Shown: positions 10,918-20,472 of the stretch, one piece after another
How the letters are laid out: each line of letters opens with the position of its first letter
How positions within the stretch are numbered: position 1 is the stretch's first letter
Assembly: GCF_009908295.1 (NCBI RefSeq)
Contig: NZ_JAAALO010000003.1
Location: 982,699 to 1,046,698 of the forward strand
Direction: 5' to 3'
Source of the DNA: Micromonospora rubida
GTDB taxonomy: Bacteria > Actinomycetota > Actinomycetes > Mycobacteriales > Micromonosporaceae
DNA: 64,000 nt
Program-made: the position numbers and the translations under genes
Notes under the pieces: generated by a model
Seen by the model: only the letters and a program-made list of their open reading frames with translations
Databases searched by the model: none
What the model was told of the DNA's origin: nothing

Positions 10918-11837
10918 TGTTCACCCGTACGGTCACCCTGACCGCGCGGGTGGCGGACGCGGTGGGCAACACCACCACCGTCAGCACGGCGGTCAGGGTG
11001 GAGGCGCAGACGGCGCTGGGCTGGACACCCCCGGTGAACTCGGTCGCCGCGATCCAGGCGATGCTCGTCCGGTATCCGCGCCCGAGGACGATGCGGCTCT
11101 ACTCCGGCCCCGGCGTCGGCCTGGAGCCCTGGTCGGGGCTCCTCGCCCAGGTGCCCGCCGACTGCGTGCTGCACTACAGCTTCAAGGACTGGACCGCCAG
11201 CACCTCGGCGGCGGCCGTCCGCGACTGGCTCTCGGCCCGGCCCGCCGGCCGCCGCCGGGTGGTGGACCTGGTGACGCTCGACCACGAGCCGGAGCAGCAG
11301 TCCGGGGGCGACCCGGCCCCGGCGGCGTTCCGGCAGCAGTGGCAGGAACTGGTCGGCGCGCTCGCCGGGCACCCCCGTCGCCGGGAGGTCTGGCTGGTGC
11401 CGGTGTTCACCGAGTACGCCGCCCGACGGAAGGCGTCCTGGTGGGCCGACTTCGGGGTGGTCGCCGGCTACCCCGGGGTGGACGCGGTGGGGTTCGACAT
11501 CTACGACACCGGCTACGAGCGGTACCGCACCCCGGTCGAGCGCAACGAGTTCGCGCTGGCCCAGGCGAGGCGGGTCGGCAGGCCGCTGGTGGTCCCGGAG
11601 TGGGGGATCAGGCGCAAGCCCACCCTCGACGACGGGACGCCGTACGACCCGGACGGGGCCGTCTGCGCGCAGGCCATGCGGGACAACATGGCCCACCTGC
11701 GGGCGCAGCCCGACGTGCCGTACGTCGAGTGGTTCTACCGGGGCGACTGCGACCTGCACGCCACCCTGACGTACCCGTCCGGGCGGACGTACGTGCGCGA
11801 CGCGGAGCGGGCCGCCTTCGGGCAGCTCATGGGCTGA
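10917..11837 (+). CDS. Ig-like module plus TIM-barrel glycosidase-like domain, downstream half of a split gene
   Basis: 306 residues. Residues 1-30 form an Ig-like strand set. Residues 35-306 resemble a TIM-barrel hydrolase: LVTLDHEPE near the middle, GVDAVGFDIYD, and VVPEWGI with a Glu where clan GH-A enzymes place the nucleophile. No family was recognised with certainty; a GH26- or GH5-like fold is an inference. The start codon overlaps the upstream stop (TGATG). Joined in the -1 frame, the full protein would be about 395 residues with two Ig modules before the barrel. Confidence 0.55.
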   Translation: MFTRTVTLTARVADAVGNTTTVSTAVRVEAQTALGWTPPVNSVAAIQAMLVRYPRPRTMRLYSGPGVGLEPWSGLLAQVPADCVLHYSFKDWTASTSAAAVRDWLSARPAGRRRVVDLVTLDHEPEQQSGGDPAPAAFRQQWQELVGALAGHPRRREVWLVPVFTEYAARRKASWWADFGVVAGYPGVDAVGFDIYDTGYERYRTPVERNEFALAQARRVGRPLVVPEWGIRRKPTLDDGTPYDPDGAVCAQAMRDNMAHLRAQPDVPYVEWFYRGDCDLHATLTYPSGRTYVRDAERAAFGQLMG

Positions 11838-11855
11838 GGCACGGCGACGGACGGC

Positions 11856-12152
11856 TCAGGCGGCGGTGGGTCGGGCGAGTGCGGCGAGGCACGCCGGACG
11901 TCGGCCAGTGAGACCGTCGCCGAGCCGTCCAGCTCGGTCAGGCCGGCCTCGATCCACTGCCGCATCAGGGTGGTCACCCCGATGCCCCGGGCGTCGGCGG
12001 CGGCCCCGCACCCGCTCGTACGTCTCCAGTGGCAGCCGCACCGAGCGGCTGACCATCGGCACGTCGGTGTCGGGGGTGGGCAGCTCCACCGGTTGGCTGG
12101 AGTCGATCAGCTCGGCGGGCCGCTCGTCGCCGCTGTGGAACTGCTTGGTCAC
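11856..12152 (-). pseudogene. Ribbon-helix-helix DNA-binding protein with compensating frameshifts
   Basis: From GTG 12152 the frame reads a plausible antitoxin-like start with SRSVRLPLETYERVR, the first strand and helix of a ribbon-helix-helix fold, then turns into Arg-rich nonsense. The other frame supplies the missing helix (GIGVTTLMRQWIEAGLTELD and SLADVRR). The switch lies at a G4 run near 12004-12008, where removing one G restores the fold. Near 11890 the first frame becomes sensible again (CLAALARPTAA, stop at 11856). Either two indels inactivated the gene or these are sequencing errors. No toxin partner is adjacent. Confidence 0.6.
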
Positions 12153-12229
12153 GTCGTTGGGTTGAGTCGATTCTCGCTGATCAGCGGCCGGGAGTGACAG
12201 GATGGGGGCAGTCCCTCTTGGAGGTCCTG

Positions 12230-12586
12230 GTGAAGCGTCAGGCGTACGAACCGATCCTGATCACCGACGCGGCCCGCAGTCAGGGCGATCAGCTCAACAG
12301 CCGGCAGCGGCGGTACGTCGTGATGATGGCGATCCGGGTGGCGTGCGTGATCGCCGGCGCGATTCTGGTCGGCGCGCAGGCGCCCATGCTCTGGCTCTGG
12401 CTGCCGCTGTGCGCCGTCGGGATGGTGCTCATCCCGTGGCTGGCGGTGCTGCTGGCCAACGACCGGCCGCCGAAGGAGCAGCACCGGCTGGCCAACCGGT
12501 TCCAGCCCCGCAACCGGGACGAGACCCCGCCGATGAGCCTGACCGCCGAGGAGCGGCCGCACAAGGTCATCGACGCCGAGCCCTGA
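12230..12586 (+). CDS. DUF3099 membrane protein
   Basis: 118 residues from GTG 12230, with TTGGAGG 5 nt upstream; an upstream in-frame GTG at 12194 has no binding site. Two transmembrane helices cover about residues 30-75 (VVMMAIRVACVIAGAILVGA and LWLWLPLCAVGMVLIPWLAV). A charged cytoplasmic tail of about 40 residues follows. This matches the actinobacterial DUF3099 family of unknown function. It converges with psuK. Confidence 0.8.
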   Translation: MKRQAYEPILITDAARSQGDQLNSRQRRYVVMMAIRVACVIAGAILVGAQAPMLWLWLPLCAVGMVLIPWLAVLLANDRPPKEQHRLANRFQPRNRDETPPMSLTAEERPHKVIDAEP

Positions 12587-12592
12587 CCGGTC

Positions 12593-12623
12593 CGGCCGGG
12601 ACCCGTCCCGTCGGGTCCGGCCG
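12593..12623. terminator. Hairpin between convergent DUF3099 and psuK
   Basis: CGGCCGGGACCCG at 12593-12605 pairs with CGGGTCCGGCCG at 12612-12623, with one bulged G and a 6-nt loop. It lies in the 45-bp gap between two convergent genes. No T-tract follows. Confidence 0.5.
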
Positions 12624-12631
12624 CGTCCGGG

Positions 12632-13531
12632 TCAGGAGGCGGGGCGGGCGCCGACCGTGGAGACGGCCAGCGCGCCGAGGTCGCCGGCCCGGTCCAGCGC
12701 CTCCCGGGGGCGGGCCCCGGCCAGCCAGGCGGACAGCAGCCCGGCGGCGAAGGCGTCCCCGGCCCCGGTGACGTCGGCCACGGCCACCCGCCGCGCCGGG
12801 GCGACGCTGACCGTCGCCGTCCGGTCGGCCCAGACCGCCCCGGCCGCGCCCCGCTTGACGACCACCCGCCGCGCCGTCGCCGACAGCGCTCTGGCCTGTG
12901 CCGCCGGGTCCAGCCCGCCGGCCAGCACGGCCGCCTCGTCGGCGTTGACCAGGAGCAGGTCGACGTCGCGTACCCAGGCCAGGAAGGCCGACGCGCCGAC
13001 CCGTCGTAGCGGTGCCGCGGACGCCGCGTCGACGCTGGTGCTGAGCCCGCGCTCGCGCGCCGCGGCCAGCGCGCGCAACCCGGCCCCGCGCGATCCGTCG
13101 TCGAGCAGGGAGTACGCGGACAGGTGCAGGTGCCGTGCGTCCGGCGCCCCGGCCAGGGCCCGCTCCACGTGCCCGGCGGTGAGCCACAGGTTCGCGCCCC
13201 GCTCGGTGACCATCGTGCGTTCCCCGTCGCCGGTGAGCACGATGACGGTGCCGGTGGCGCGGCCCGGGTGCCGCTCGACCGCACAGTCCACGCCGGCGCG
13301 TTCCAGTTCGGCCACCCGGTCGCGTCCCGCGTCGTCGTCCCCGACCGCGCCGACCATGGTCACCGGGACGTCCTGGGCGGCGAGCCAGGCGGCGGTGTTG
13401 GCCGCCTGTCCACCGCCGCCGATCTGGATGGCGGCCGGGGTGTCCGAGCCGGTCGCCAGCGGCCCGCCGAGCACCGCGACCACGTCGGTGATCAGGTCGC
13501 CGACGACGACGACGCGGGCCGGAGCGATCAT
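12632..13531 (-). CDS. psuK: PfkB-family sugar kinase, probable pseudouridine kinase
   Basis: 299 residues of the ribokinase/PfkB fold. The [14 protein letters not shown] substrate/dimer motif lies near residues 38-51, and the C-terminal signature [12 protein letters not shown] carries the catalytic Asp. Its ATG overlaps the psuG stop by four bases (ATGA). Pairing with the C-glycosidase makes pseudouridine the likely substrate: the kinase makes pseudouridine 5'-phosphate, which PsuG cleaves to uracil and ribose 5-phosphate. The substrate is inferred from context. Confidence 0.85.
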   Translation of the reverse strand: MIAPARVVVVGDLITDVVAVLGGPLATGSDTPAAIQIGGGGQAANTAAWLAAQDVPVTMVGAVGDDDAGRDRVAELERAGVDCAVERHPGRATGTVIVLTGDGERTMVTERGANLWLTAGHVERALAGAPDARHLHLSAYSLLDDGSRGAGLRALAAARERGLSTSVDAASAAPLRRVGASAFLAWVRDVDLLLVNADEAAVLAGGLDPAAQARALSATARRVVVKRGAAGAVWADRTATVSVAPARRVAVADVTGAGDAFAAGLLSAWLAGARPREALDRAGDLGALAVSTVGARPAS

Positions 13532-14460
13532 GCGGCGGAGTCGCCGCGGCGTGCCGCGGCGACCGCGATCCGGGCGGCGAGGTCGGCGTTGCGCAGGATG
13601 ATCCGCACGTTCACCGCGAGGCTGGCGCCGGCGGTGGCGGAGTGGAAGTGGGCCAGCAGGTACGGCGTCACGGCCTTGCCGGTCACCCCGTCGCGTTCCA
13701 GCAGGGCCAGGCCCTCGGTGAGCGTCCGGTCGTGCAGGGCCGGGTCGAGCTGCTCGTCGATCGGGAGCGGGTTGGCCACGAGCAGCCCGCCGGGGTGCGC
13801 GCCGTGCCCGGCCCGGGCGGCCAGCACGTCGGCGACCTGCTCCGGGGAGTCGACCGACCAGTCCAGGTCGAACCCGGCGTCGGTGAGGTAGAAGCCGGGG
13901 AATCGTCGGGTGCGGTAGCCGACGACGGCGACGCCGAGGGTCTCCAGCCGCTCCAGGGTGGCTCCCACGTCGAGGATCGACTTGACCCCGGCGCAGACCA
14001 CCGCGATCGGAGTCCGGGCCAGGGTGCCCAGGTCGGCGGACTCGTCGAAGGTGTGCGCGGCCTCCCGGTGCACCCCGCCCAGCCCGCCGGTGGCGAAGAC
14101 CCCGATTCCCGCGGCGGCGGCCACCGCGCTGGTGGCGGCGACCGTGGTGGCTCCGTCCGCCCCGGTCGCGGCGGCCACCGCCAGGTCGCGGACGGAGAGC
14201 TTGCTCACCCCGTCGACGGTGGCGAGCCGGGTCAGCTCCGCGTCGTCCAGCCCCACCACCAGCTGGCCGCCGACCATGCCGATGGTCGCCGGGACCGCGC
14301 CGGCGTCGCGTACCGTCTGCTCGATTTCGCGGGCCACCCGCAGGTTCTCCGGCCGGGGAAGGCCGTGCGACACAATGGTGCTCTCCAGGGCGACGACCGG
14401 GCGGTGCTCACGTAGGGCGTCTGCCACCTCGATGCCGAGACGGACGTGGAAGTTTTTCAC
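13528..14460 (-). CDS. psuG: Pseudouridine-5'-phosphate glycosidase
   Basis: 310 residues, full length for the family. Signatures include [17 protein letters not shown] near the start, [25 protein letters not shown] and [20 protein letters not shown], which holds the Lys used for ring-opening catalysis. It breaks the C-glycosidic bond of pseudouridine phosphate during RNA-derived nucleoside salvage. The start is GTG 14460. A TAACGT hexamer 7 nt upstream suggests a leaderless transcript. It is first in the psuG-psuK operon. Confidence 0.95.
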   Translation of the reverse strand: MKNFHVRLGIEVADALREHRPVVALESTIVSHGLPRPENLRVAREIEQTVRDAGAVPATIGMVGGQLVVGLDDAELTRLATVDGVSKLSVRDLAVAAATGADGATTVAATSAVAAAAGIGVFATGGLGGVHREAAHTFDESADLGTLARTPIAVVCAGVKSILDVGATLERLETLGVAVVGYRTRRFPGFYLTDAGFDLDWSVDSPEQVADVLAARAGHGAHPGGLLVANPLPIDEQLDPALHDRTLTEGLALLERDGVTGKAVTPYLLAHFHSATAGASLAVNVRIILRNADLAARIAVAAARRGDSAA

Positions 14461-14467
14461 GTCCGCT

Positions 14468-14473
14468 ACGTTA
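14468..14473 (-). promoter_or_regulatory. -10 element TAACGT, leaderless start of psuG
   Basis: TAACGT on the minus strand, 7 nt before the psuG GTG. No ribosome binding site lies between them, so transcription probably begins at the start codon. Confidence 0.5.
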
Positions 14474-14548
14474 CGTGCCTTCGTGCGGGTGGCCTGCGGT
14501 GGACCCCGTCAGGTCGACCTGTCAGACTGGAAAGTTGGAGGTGCAGTC

Positions 14549-14767
14549 GTGAGCACAGAGGTTCTTGAGCGTCCGGAACTGAAGGACGCCGACACCGGTC
14601 CCGAGATGTTCCACTACGTCCGCAAGGAGAAGATCGCCGAAAGTGCCGTCATGGGCACCTTCGTCGTCGCGCTGTGTGGGGAGAAGTTTCCGGTGACCAA
14701 AGCGGCCAAACCGGGCTCGCCGGTCTGCCCGAAGTGCAAGGAGATCTACGAGTCCTGGCGTGAGTGA
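14549..14767 (+). CDS. DUF3039 small protein
   Basis: 72 residues from GTG 14549, with GGAGG about 8 nt upstream. The C-terminal half carries ALCGEKFPVTK and SPVCPKCKEIYES, so three Cys could form part of a metal site. This matches the short actinobacterial DUF3039 family, whose function is unknown. It is divergent from psuG and followed 40 bp later by the TRIC channel gene. Confidence 0.85.
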   Translation: MSTEVLERPELKDADTGPEMFHYVRKEKIAESAVMGTFVVALCGEKFPVTKAAKPGSPVCPKCKEIYESWRE

Positions 14768-14795
14768 CCGTGGGCGGCCGGCCCGGCCGCCCGCG

Positions 14796-14801
14796 TAACC
14801 T
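14796..14801 (+). promoter_or_regulatory. -10 element TAACCT, leaderless start of the TRIC gene
   Basis: TAACCT lies 6 nt before the GTG at 14808, and the spacer has no ribosome binding site. It fits a leaderless promoter. Confidence 0.5.
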
Positions 14802-14807
14802 TCGTCG

Positions 14808-15458
14808 GTGACCACCTCCACCGCCCTGCTTCTCGCCGACCTGACCGGGGTGGCGGTCTTCGCCGCCTCCGGTGCCTCCGCGGCGGTGGTCAAGCGGCTC
14901 GACCTGTTCGGCGTCGCCTTTGTCGGCTTCGTAGCCGCGCTCGGCGGCGGGATCTTCCGCGACCTGGTCATCGACGAGGTGCCCCCGCTGGCCTTCGCCG
15001 ACTGGCGGTACGCCGGCACCGCCGCAGTCACCGCCGCCGCCGTGTTCTGGCTGCACCCCCAGCTCGCCCGGCTGCGTACCACCGTGCTGGTCCTCGACGC
15101 CGCCGGCCTCGGGCTGTTCACCGTCACCGGCACCCTCAAGGCGCTCGACGCCCAGGTACCGCCGGTCGGGGCCTGCCTCATCGGAATGCTCACCGCCATC
15201 GGCGGTGGGCTCGCCCGGGACCTGCTCACCGGCGAGATCCCCGTGGTGCTGCGCCGGGAGATCTACGCGGTGGCCGCCCTCGCCGGCTCGATCGCCGTGG
15301 CGGCGCTCGACGCGACCGGGCACGCCGGCGCCGCCGGGCTGACCGCAGCGGCGGTGTTCGTCTTCGCGCTGCGCCTGGTGGCGCTGCGGCGGCGCTGGTC
15401 CGCCCCGGTGGCCACGCTCCGCCCGCCCCGCACCGGCACCCGCGGCCCTCGCCCCTGA
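14808..15458 (+). CDS. TRIC-type cation channel family protein (YicG/UPF0126)
   Basis: 216 residues with about seven hydrophobic segments and two internally repeated halves, each carrying a glycine-rich motif: GFVAALGGGIFRDLV in the first and MLTAIGGGLARDLLTGEIP in the second. This is the hallmark of prokaryotic TRIC channels, trimeric cation channels of the inner membrane. It usually stands alone, as here. The start is GTG 14808 with a -10-like hexamer 6 nt upstream. Confidence 0.9.
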   Translation: MTTSTALLLADLTGVAVFAASGASAAVVKRLDLFGVAFVGFVAALGGGIFRDLVIDEVPPLAFADWRYAGTAAVTAAAVFWLHPQLARLRTTVLVLDAAGLGLFTVTGTLKALDAQVPPVGACLIGMLTAIGGGLARDLLTGEIPVVLRREIYAVAALAGSIAVAALDATGHAGAAGLTAAAVFVFALRLVALRRRWSAPVATLRPPRTGTRGPRP

Positions 15459-15562
15459 CTCACGGCGATGAGGTGGGTTCCGTCGGTAGGGGCGCCGAGC
15501 GCGCGGATGTGACCAGCGTGGCGTCGCCTGGGCCGACCGGCGCGCGCTGGTTATGCTGACTC

Positions 15563-15596
15563 GGCCTTCGCGGCACCGATGCGCGGGGGCCTTTTT
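15563..15596 (+). terminator. Intrinsic terminator, possibly an attenuator ahead of the helicase gene
   Basis: GGCCTTCGCG (15563-15572) pairs with CGCGGGGGCC (15582-15591), counting two G-T wobbles, and is followed directly by five T. It lies 105 bp after the TRIC stop and 69 bp before the helicase start. A TATGCT hexamer at 15552-15557 just upstream raises the possibility that it attenuates a helicase leader rather than ending the TRIC transcript. Confidence 0.6.
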
Positions 15597-15664
15597 CATG
15601 GGCGGCGCTACCCGTGGCCCTCGGCCGGGGCCGCCGTCACAGCGGTCGGAGAGGAGCCTGACGC

Positions 15665-17398
15665 GTGGCAGCCCGGACGCCGGCGCTCGAAACGTTTCCA
15701 CCACTGCGTGCCTGGCAGCGCAAGGCGCTGGTGGAGTACCTGCGACGACGCACCGAGGACTTCACGGCGGTCGCCACCCCCGGGGCCGGCAAGACCACCT
15801 TCGCCCTGCGGATCGCCGCGGAGCTGCTCGCCGACGGCACCGTCGAGGCGGTCACCGTGGTCGCTCCCACCGAGCACCTGAAGAGCCAGTGGTCCGAGGC
15901 CGCGGCCCGGGTCGGCATCCAGCTCGACGCGGCGTTCCGCAACGCGGATCTGCACTCCTCCGCCGACTTCCACGGGGCCGTCGTCACGTATGCGCAGGTC
16001 GGGATGGCGCCCCAGGTGCACCGGCGGCGCACCATGACCCGCCGCACCCTGGTCATCCTGGACGAGATCCACCACGCCGGCGACTCCCGGACCTGGGGCG
16101 ACGGTGTGAAGGCGTCCTTCGAGCCCGCCGTACGCCGGCTGATGCTGACCGGGACGCCGTTCCGCTCCGACGACAACCCGATTCCCTTCGTCACCTACGA
16201 GCGGGGCGGCGACGGCCTGCTCCGCTCCCGCGCCGACGTCGTGTACGGCTACTCCGACGCGCTGCGCGACAGCGTGGTCCGGCCGGTGCTCTTCCTGGCG
16301 TACTCGGGGGAGACCCGGTGGCGGACGAACGCGGGCGACGAGCTGTCCGCCCGGCTGGGCGAGCCGATGACCCAGGACCTGATCGCACAGGCCTGGCGCA
16401 CCGCCCTGGACCCGGCCGGCGACTGGATGCCGCAGGTGCTGCGGGCCGCCGACGCCCGGCTGACCGTGCTGCGCAACGCCGGGATGGCCGACGCCGGCGG
16501 GTTGATCATCGCCAGCGACCAGCAGACCGCCCGCTCGTACGCGCGCCTCATCGAGCAGACGACGGGCGAGAAGGCCACGGTGGTGCTCTCCGACGACCAG
16601 GGCGCGTCCGCCCGGATCGCGACGTTCGCGGAGTCCGGGCAGCGGTGGATGGTCGCGGTCCGGATGGTCTCCGAGGGCGTCGACATCCCCCGGCTGGCGG
16701 TCGGTGTCTACGCGACCAGCGCCAGCACGCCGCTCTACTTCGCGCAGGCCATCGGGCGGTTCGTCCGGGCCCGCCGCCCTGGGGAGACCGCGTCGGTCTT
16801 CCTGCCCAGCGTGCCGCACCTGCTCGGGCTGGCCAGCGAGATGGAGGCCGAGCGGGACCACGTGCTCGGCAAGCCGAAGGACCGCGAGGGCTTCGACGAC
16901 GACCTGCCGGAGCGCGCGCAGCGCGACGACCAGGCCAGCGGGGAGCTGGAGAAGCGCTTCGCCGCACTGTCCGCCACGGCCGAGCTGGACCAGGTGATCT
17001 TCGACGGCGCGTCCTTCGGCACCGCCGCCCAGGCCGGCACCCCCGAGGAGGAGGAGTACCTGGGCCTGCCCGGGCTGCTCACCGCCGACCAGGTCTCCCT
17101 GCTGCTCACCAAGCGGCAGGCCGAGCAGTTGGCCGCCCAGCGCCGCCGGGCCGTCGACCGGGCCGCTGAGCCGGCCTCTGTGGCCACGGTGGCGCCCCCG
17201 GCGCCGATGAGTGCGGCCCAGCGTCGGGTGGCGCTACGGCGGCAGCTGAACGCCCTGGTGGCCGCCCGGCACCACCGCACGGGCCTGCCGCACGGCAAGA
17301 TCCACGCCGAGCTGCGCCGCCTCTGCGGCGGCCCTCCGAGTGCCCAGGCCACCATCGAGCAGCTGGAGGAACGCATAGCCACGGTCCAGACCCTCTGA
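15665..17398 (+). CDS. DEAD/DEAH-box superfamily 2 helicase
   Basis: 577 residues. Walker A TPGAGKTT at 38-45, DEIHH (motif II) at 133-137, motif III LTGTPF, and motif VI QAIGRFVRARRPGE. The layout resembles type III restriction Res subunit and RadD/XPB-like helicases, but there is no nuclease or methylase gene beside it. A C-terminal segment (about 420-577) of coiled, charged sequence ends with a small helical domain. The substrate is unknown. The start is GTG 15665. It converges with the DUF7455 gene. Confidence 0.85.
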   Translation: MAARTPALETFPPLRAWQRKALVEYLRRRTEDFTAVATPGAGKTTFALRIAAELLADGTVEAVTVVAPTEHLKSQWSEAAARVGIQLDAAFRNADLHSSADFHGAVVTYAQVGMAPQVHRRRTMTRRTLVILDEIHHAGDSRTWGDGVKASFEPAVRRLMLTGTPFRSDDNPIPFVTYERGGDGLLRSRADVVYGYSDALRDSVVRPVLFLAYSGETRWRTNAGDELSARLGEPMTQDLIAQAWRTALDPAGDWMPQVLRAADARLTVLRNAGMADAGGLIIASDQQTARSYARLIEQTTGEKATVVLSDDQGASARIATFAESGQRWMVAVRMVSEGVDIPRLAVGVYATSASTPLYFAQAIGRFVRARRPGETASVFLPSVPHLLGLASEMEAERDHVLGKPKDREGFDDDLPERAQRDDQASGELEKRFAALSATAELDQVIFDGASFGTAAQAGTPEEEEYLGLPGLLTADQVSLLLTKRQAEQLAAQRRRAVDRAAEPASVATVAPPAPMSAAQRRVALRRQLNALVAARHHRTGLPHGKIHAELRRLCGGPPSAQATIEQLEERIATVQTL

Positions 17399-17446
17399 CC
17401 GGCCCCGGCCCGCTGGGCGGACGTGGGTGCCCGAAGATGCCGAAAA

Positions 17447-17483
17447 GCCGGCCGGAGGGCCCTTTGGGGTGCCTCCGGCCGGC
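17447..17483 (-). terminator. Intrinsic terminator of the DUF7455 gene
   Basis: Arms 17447-17458 and 17472-17483 (GCCGGCCGGAGG and its complement) form a 12-bp perfect stem. Read leftward, the stem is followed at once by TTTT. It lies 27 bp after the DUF7455 stop and may also catch rightward helicase transcripts. Confidence 0.8.
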
Positions 17484-17509
17484 GATGTCGGTGTGGGGTC
17501 TACACGGTC

Positions 17510-17743
17510 TCAGTTCGCCATAAGATCGGCGCCACGCCAGGTGAACTCGGGGTCCGTCGCGAACCGTACGGTGATCTTCACGAGATCCTCCGCGTACTTG
17601 TTCGCGTGGTGCCCACAGAACACCAGCTCGCTCCCGCCCGCCAGAGTGATACGGAGCTTGCCGGCAGCGTTGCAGCGGTCGCACCGTTCATCGGCGGCTG
17701 GGGGAGCCACCGTCTCGTGCGGCGGCGTGAGGGTCGGGGTCAT
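17510..17743 (-). CDS. DUF7455 small zinc-ribbon-like protein
   Basis: 77 residues from ATG 17743, with an excellent AGAGGAGGAAG binding site upstream; longer frames lack one. After a Pro/Thr-rich start it carries CDRC (near residues 21-24) and FCGHH (near 42-46), a likely CxxC...CxHH zinc site. Similar short proteins occur beside the principal sigma gene in other actinobacteria (from memory). A role near RNA polymerase is only a guess. Confidence 0.8.
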   Translation of the reverse strand: MTPTLTPPHETVAPPAADERCDRCNAAGKLRITLAGGSELVFCGHHANKYAEDLVKITVRFATDPEFTWRGADLMAN

Positions 17744-17988
17744 CGCCTTCCTCCTCTGGTCGTCACCGATGAACAATCTCTTCGGTCGTTGCTCACCTAT
17801 CGTGCAACACCCAACTCGGGCCTTGCCTTCCCTGTGTGCCCGCGGGGGACCGAGGTCACACATGGCGGCAACAGTGTGCCGTGCACCAAGGGTGCCACGT
17901 CAACGATCACAATCGTGCAACCGGCCGATCACCATCAGGTGTTGTACGTCTGGTGATCAAACCGACACGGCTGGTTGACGAAGCGGGC

Positions 17989-19566
<1,578 letters not shown>

Positions 19567-19709
19567 GAATGACCTTCCGGAGGCGAAGAGCGAGCACGGC
19601 CGGGTTGTCCGGCACAGCGTGGGGCACGGTGCCGGACGATGTGGTTGAGGGACCCCCGTGTCCCGGGCCGGCCGGTCGTCGGCGGTCCGTGGCGCGTGGG
19701 CAGGGGTGA

Positions 19710-19715
19710 ATTGTA
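19710..19715 (-). promoter_or_regulatory. Candidate sigA -10 element TACAAT
   Basis: TACAAT on the minus strand, about 144 nt before the sigA start, inside one of the few A/T-rich spots of the gap. No convincing -35 hexamer was found at 17 nt. Confidence 0.35.
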
Positions 19716-19804
19716 ACGCCGTCTGCGGCGATCATTCTGCGCCGCACTGCGTACCGGCGATTGGGACCGCCGATTCAGCGTAGATGTGGACTTTGTAACG
19801 ATGA

Positions 19805-19830
19805 TACCGGCGCGCGAAGCGGGGGATTCC
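19805..19830 (-). promoter_or_regulatory. Candidate SigR-like promoter of sigA (GGAAT-N18-GTA)
   Basis: Minus-strand GGAAT at 19830-19826 and GTA at 19807-19805 are separated by 18 nt, close to the SigR-type consensus GGAAT-N18-GTT. In Streptomyces a SigR-dependent promoter drives hrdB, which makes the match plausible but unproven. Confidence 0.25.
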
Positions 19831-20472
19831 GAGAGGAGCTGACTCCGCCGGTGCACGCGGGCATGCCCGGCGAAGGCCGGCGCGACCAGCGTTGCTCTCA
19901 GGTCGGCGCGGTGGCCGCGGGTGGGCCACGGTGGCGGAGGCGGGCGCGCGGACGCCACGGACGGGGAGCTGGGCACTTAGCGGACAATACCAACTGCAAC
20001 CGGACGTGCCGGTCAAAACCTGCCCTCAAGGTTGCGCGGAAGGGCGGCGGCGCGGCCACTGCACCCGTTTCCCAGGACAGCGACCGCGCCGACGTCCACC
20101 TCGTCAGGTTGTTGCGCATTCGACGCCACCGCTCCACCAGGGCGCAGGCCCTCCAATGAATGGATAACGGAGCTTGCGATGTTGTCCGAATCGATGCTGA
20201 AGGTGGTCCCGGTCCCGTCGCTTCCCGCCCCGCCGGCAGAGGGTGATTTCCGGCCCGGGAACCGCTCCAGCAGACCCCAACCGCTTGAGACTGAACACCG
20301 TGCCGTCGTCCGGTACCGCCCGGCGTTCGGCGTCGCGGCGGGGGTGGTCAATGATGAGACAGTGGGCACGGTTCCTCCAGGACACCACGCGGCTTCGGCA
20401 GTCGTCGATCTCCGGGGGTTCGGTCCGACTTCATCCAGCCACGCGGACCGGCGTGCGGCAAAGGAGCGAACC

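Larger units (their letters stand above)
19567..20472. other. Long intergenic region between sigA and suhB
   Basis: 906 bp with divergent promoters expected. On the minus strand TACAAT lies at 19710-19715, a good -10 for sigA, and GGAAT-18 nt-GTA lies further out (19805-19830). On the plus strand an ATG at 20179, preceded by ACGGAG, opens a 98-codon frame that runs without a stop into suhB. I see no other convincing gene, although mycobacteria carry ppgK at this position. Confidence 0.6.

Noticed and set aside
15553..17169. A long plus frame overlapping the helicase in another frame
   Set aside because: Helicase motifs are all in the frame starting at 15665. The other frame gives Arg/Pro/Gly-rich sequence without motifs.
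17447..17483. Terminator of the helicase gene only
   Set aside because: The T-run follows the stem on the minus strand, so the structure belongs mainly to the leftward DUF7455 gene.
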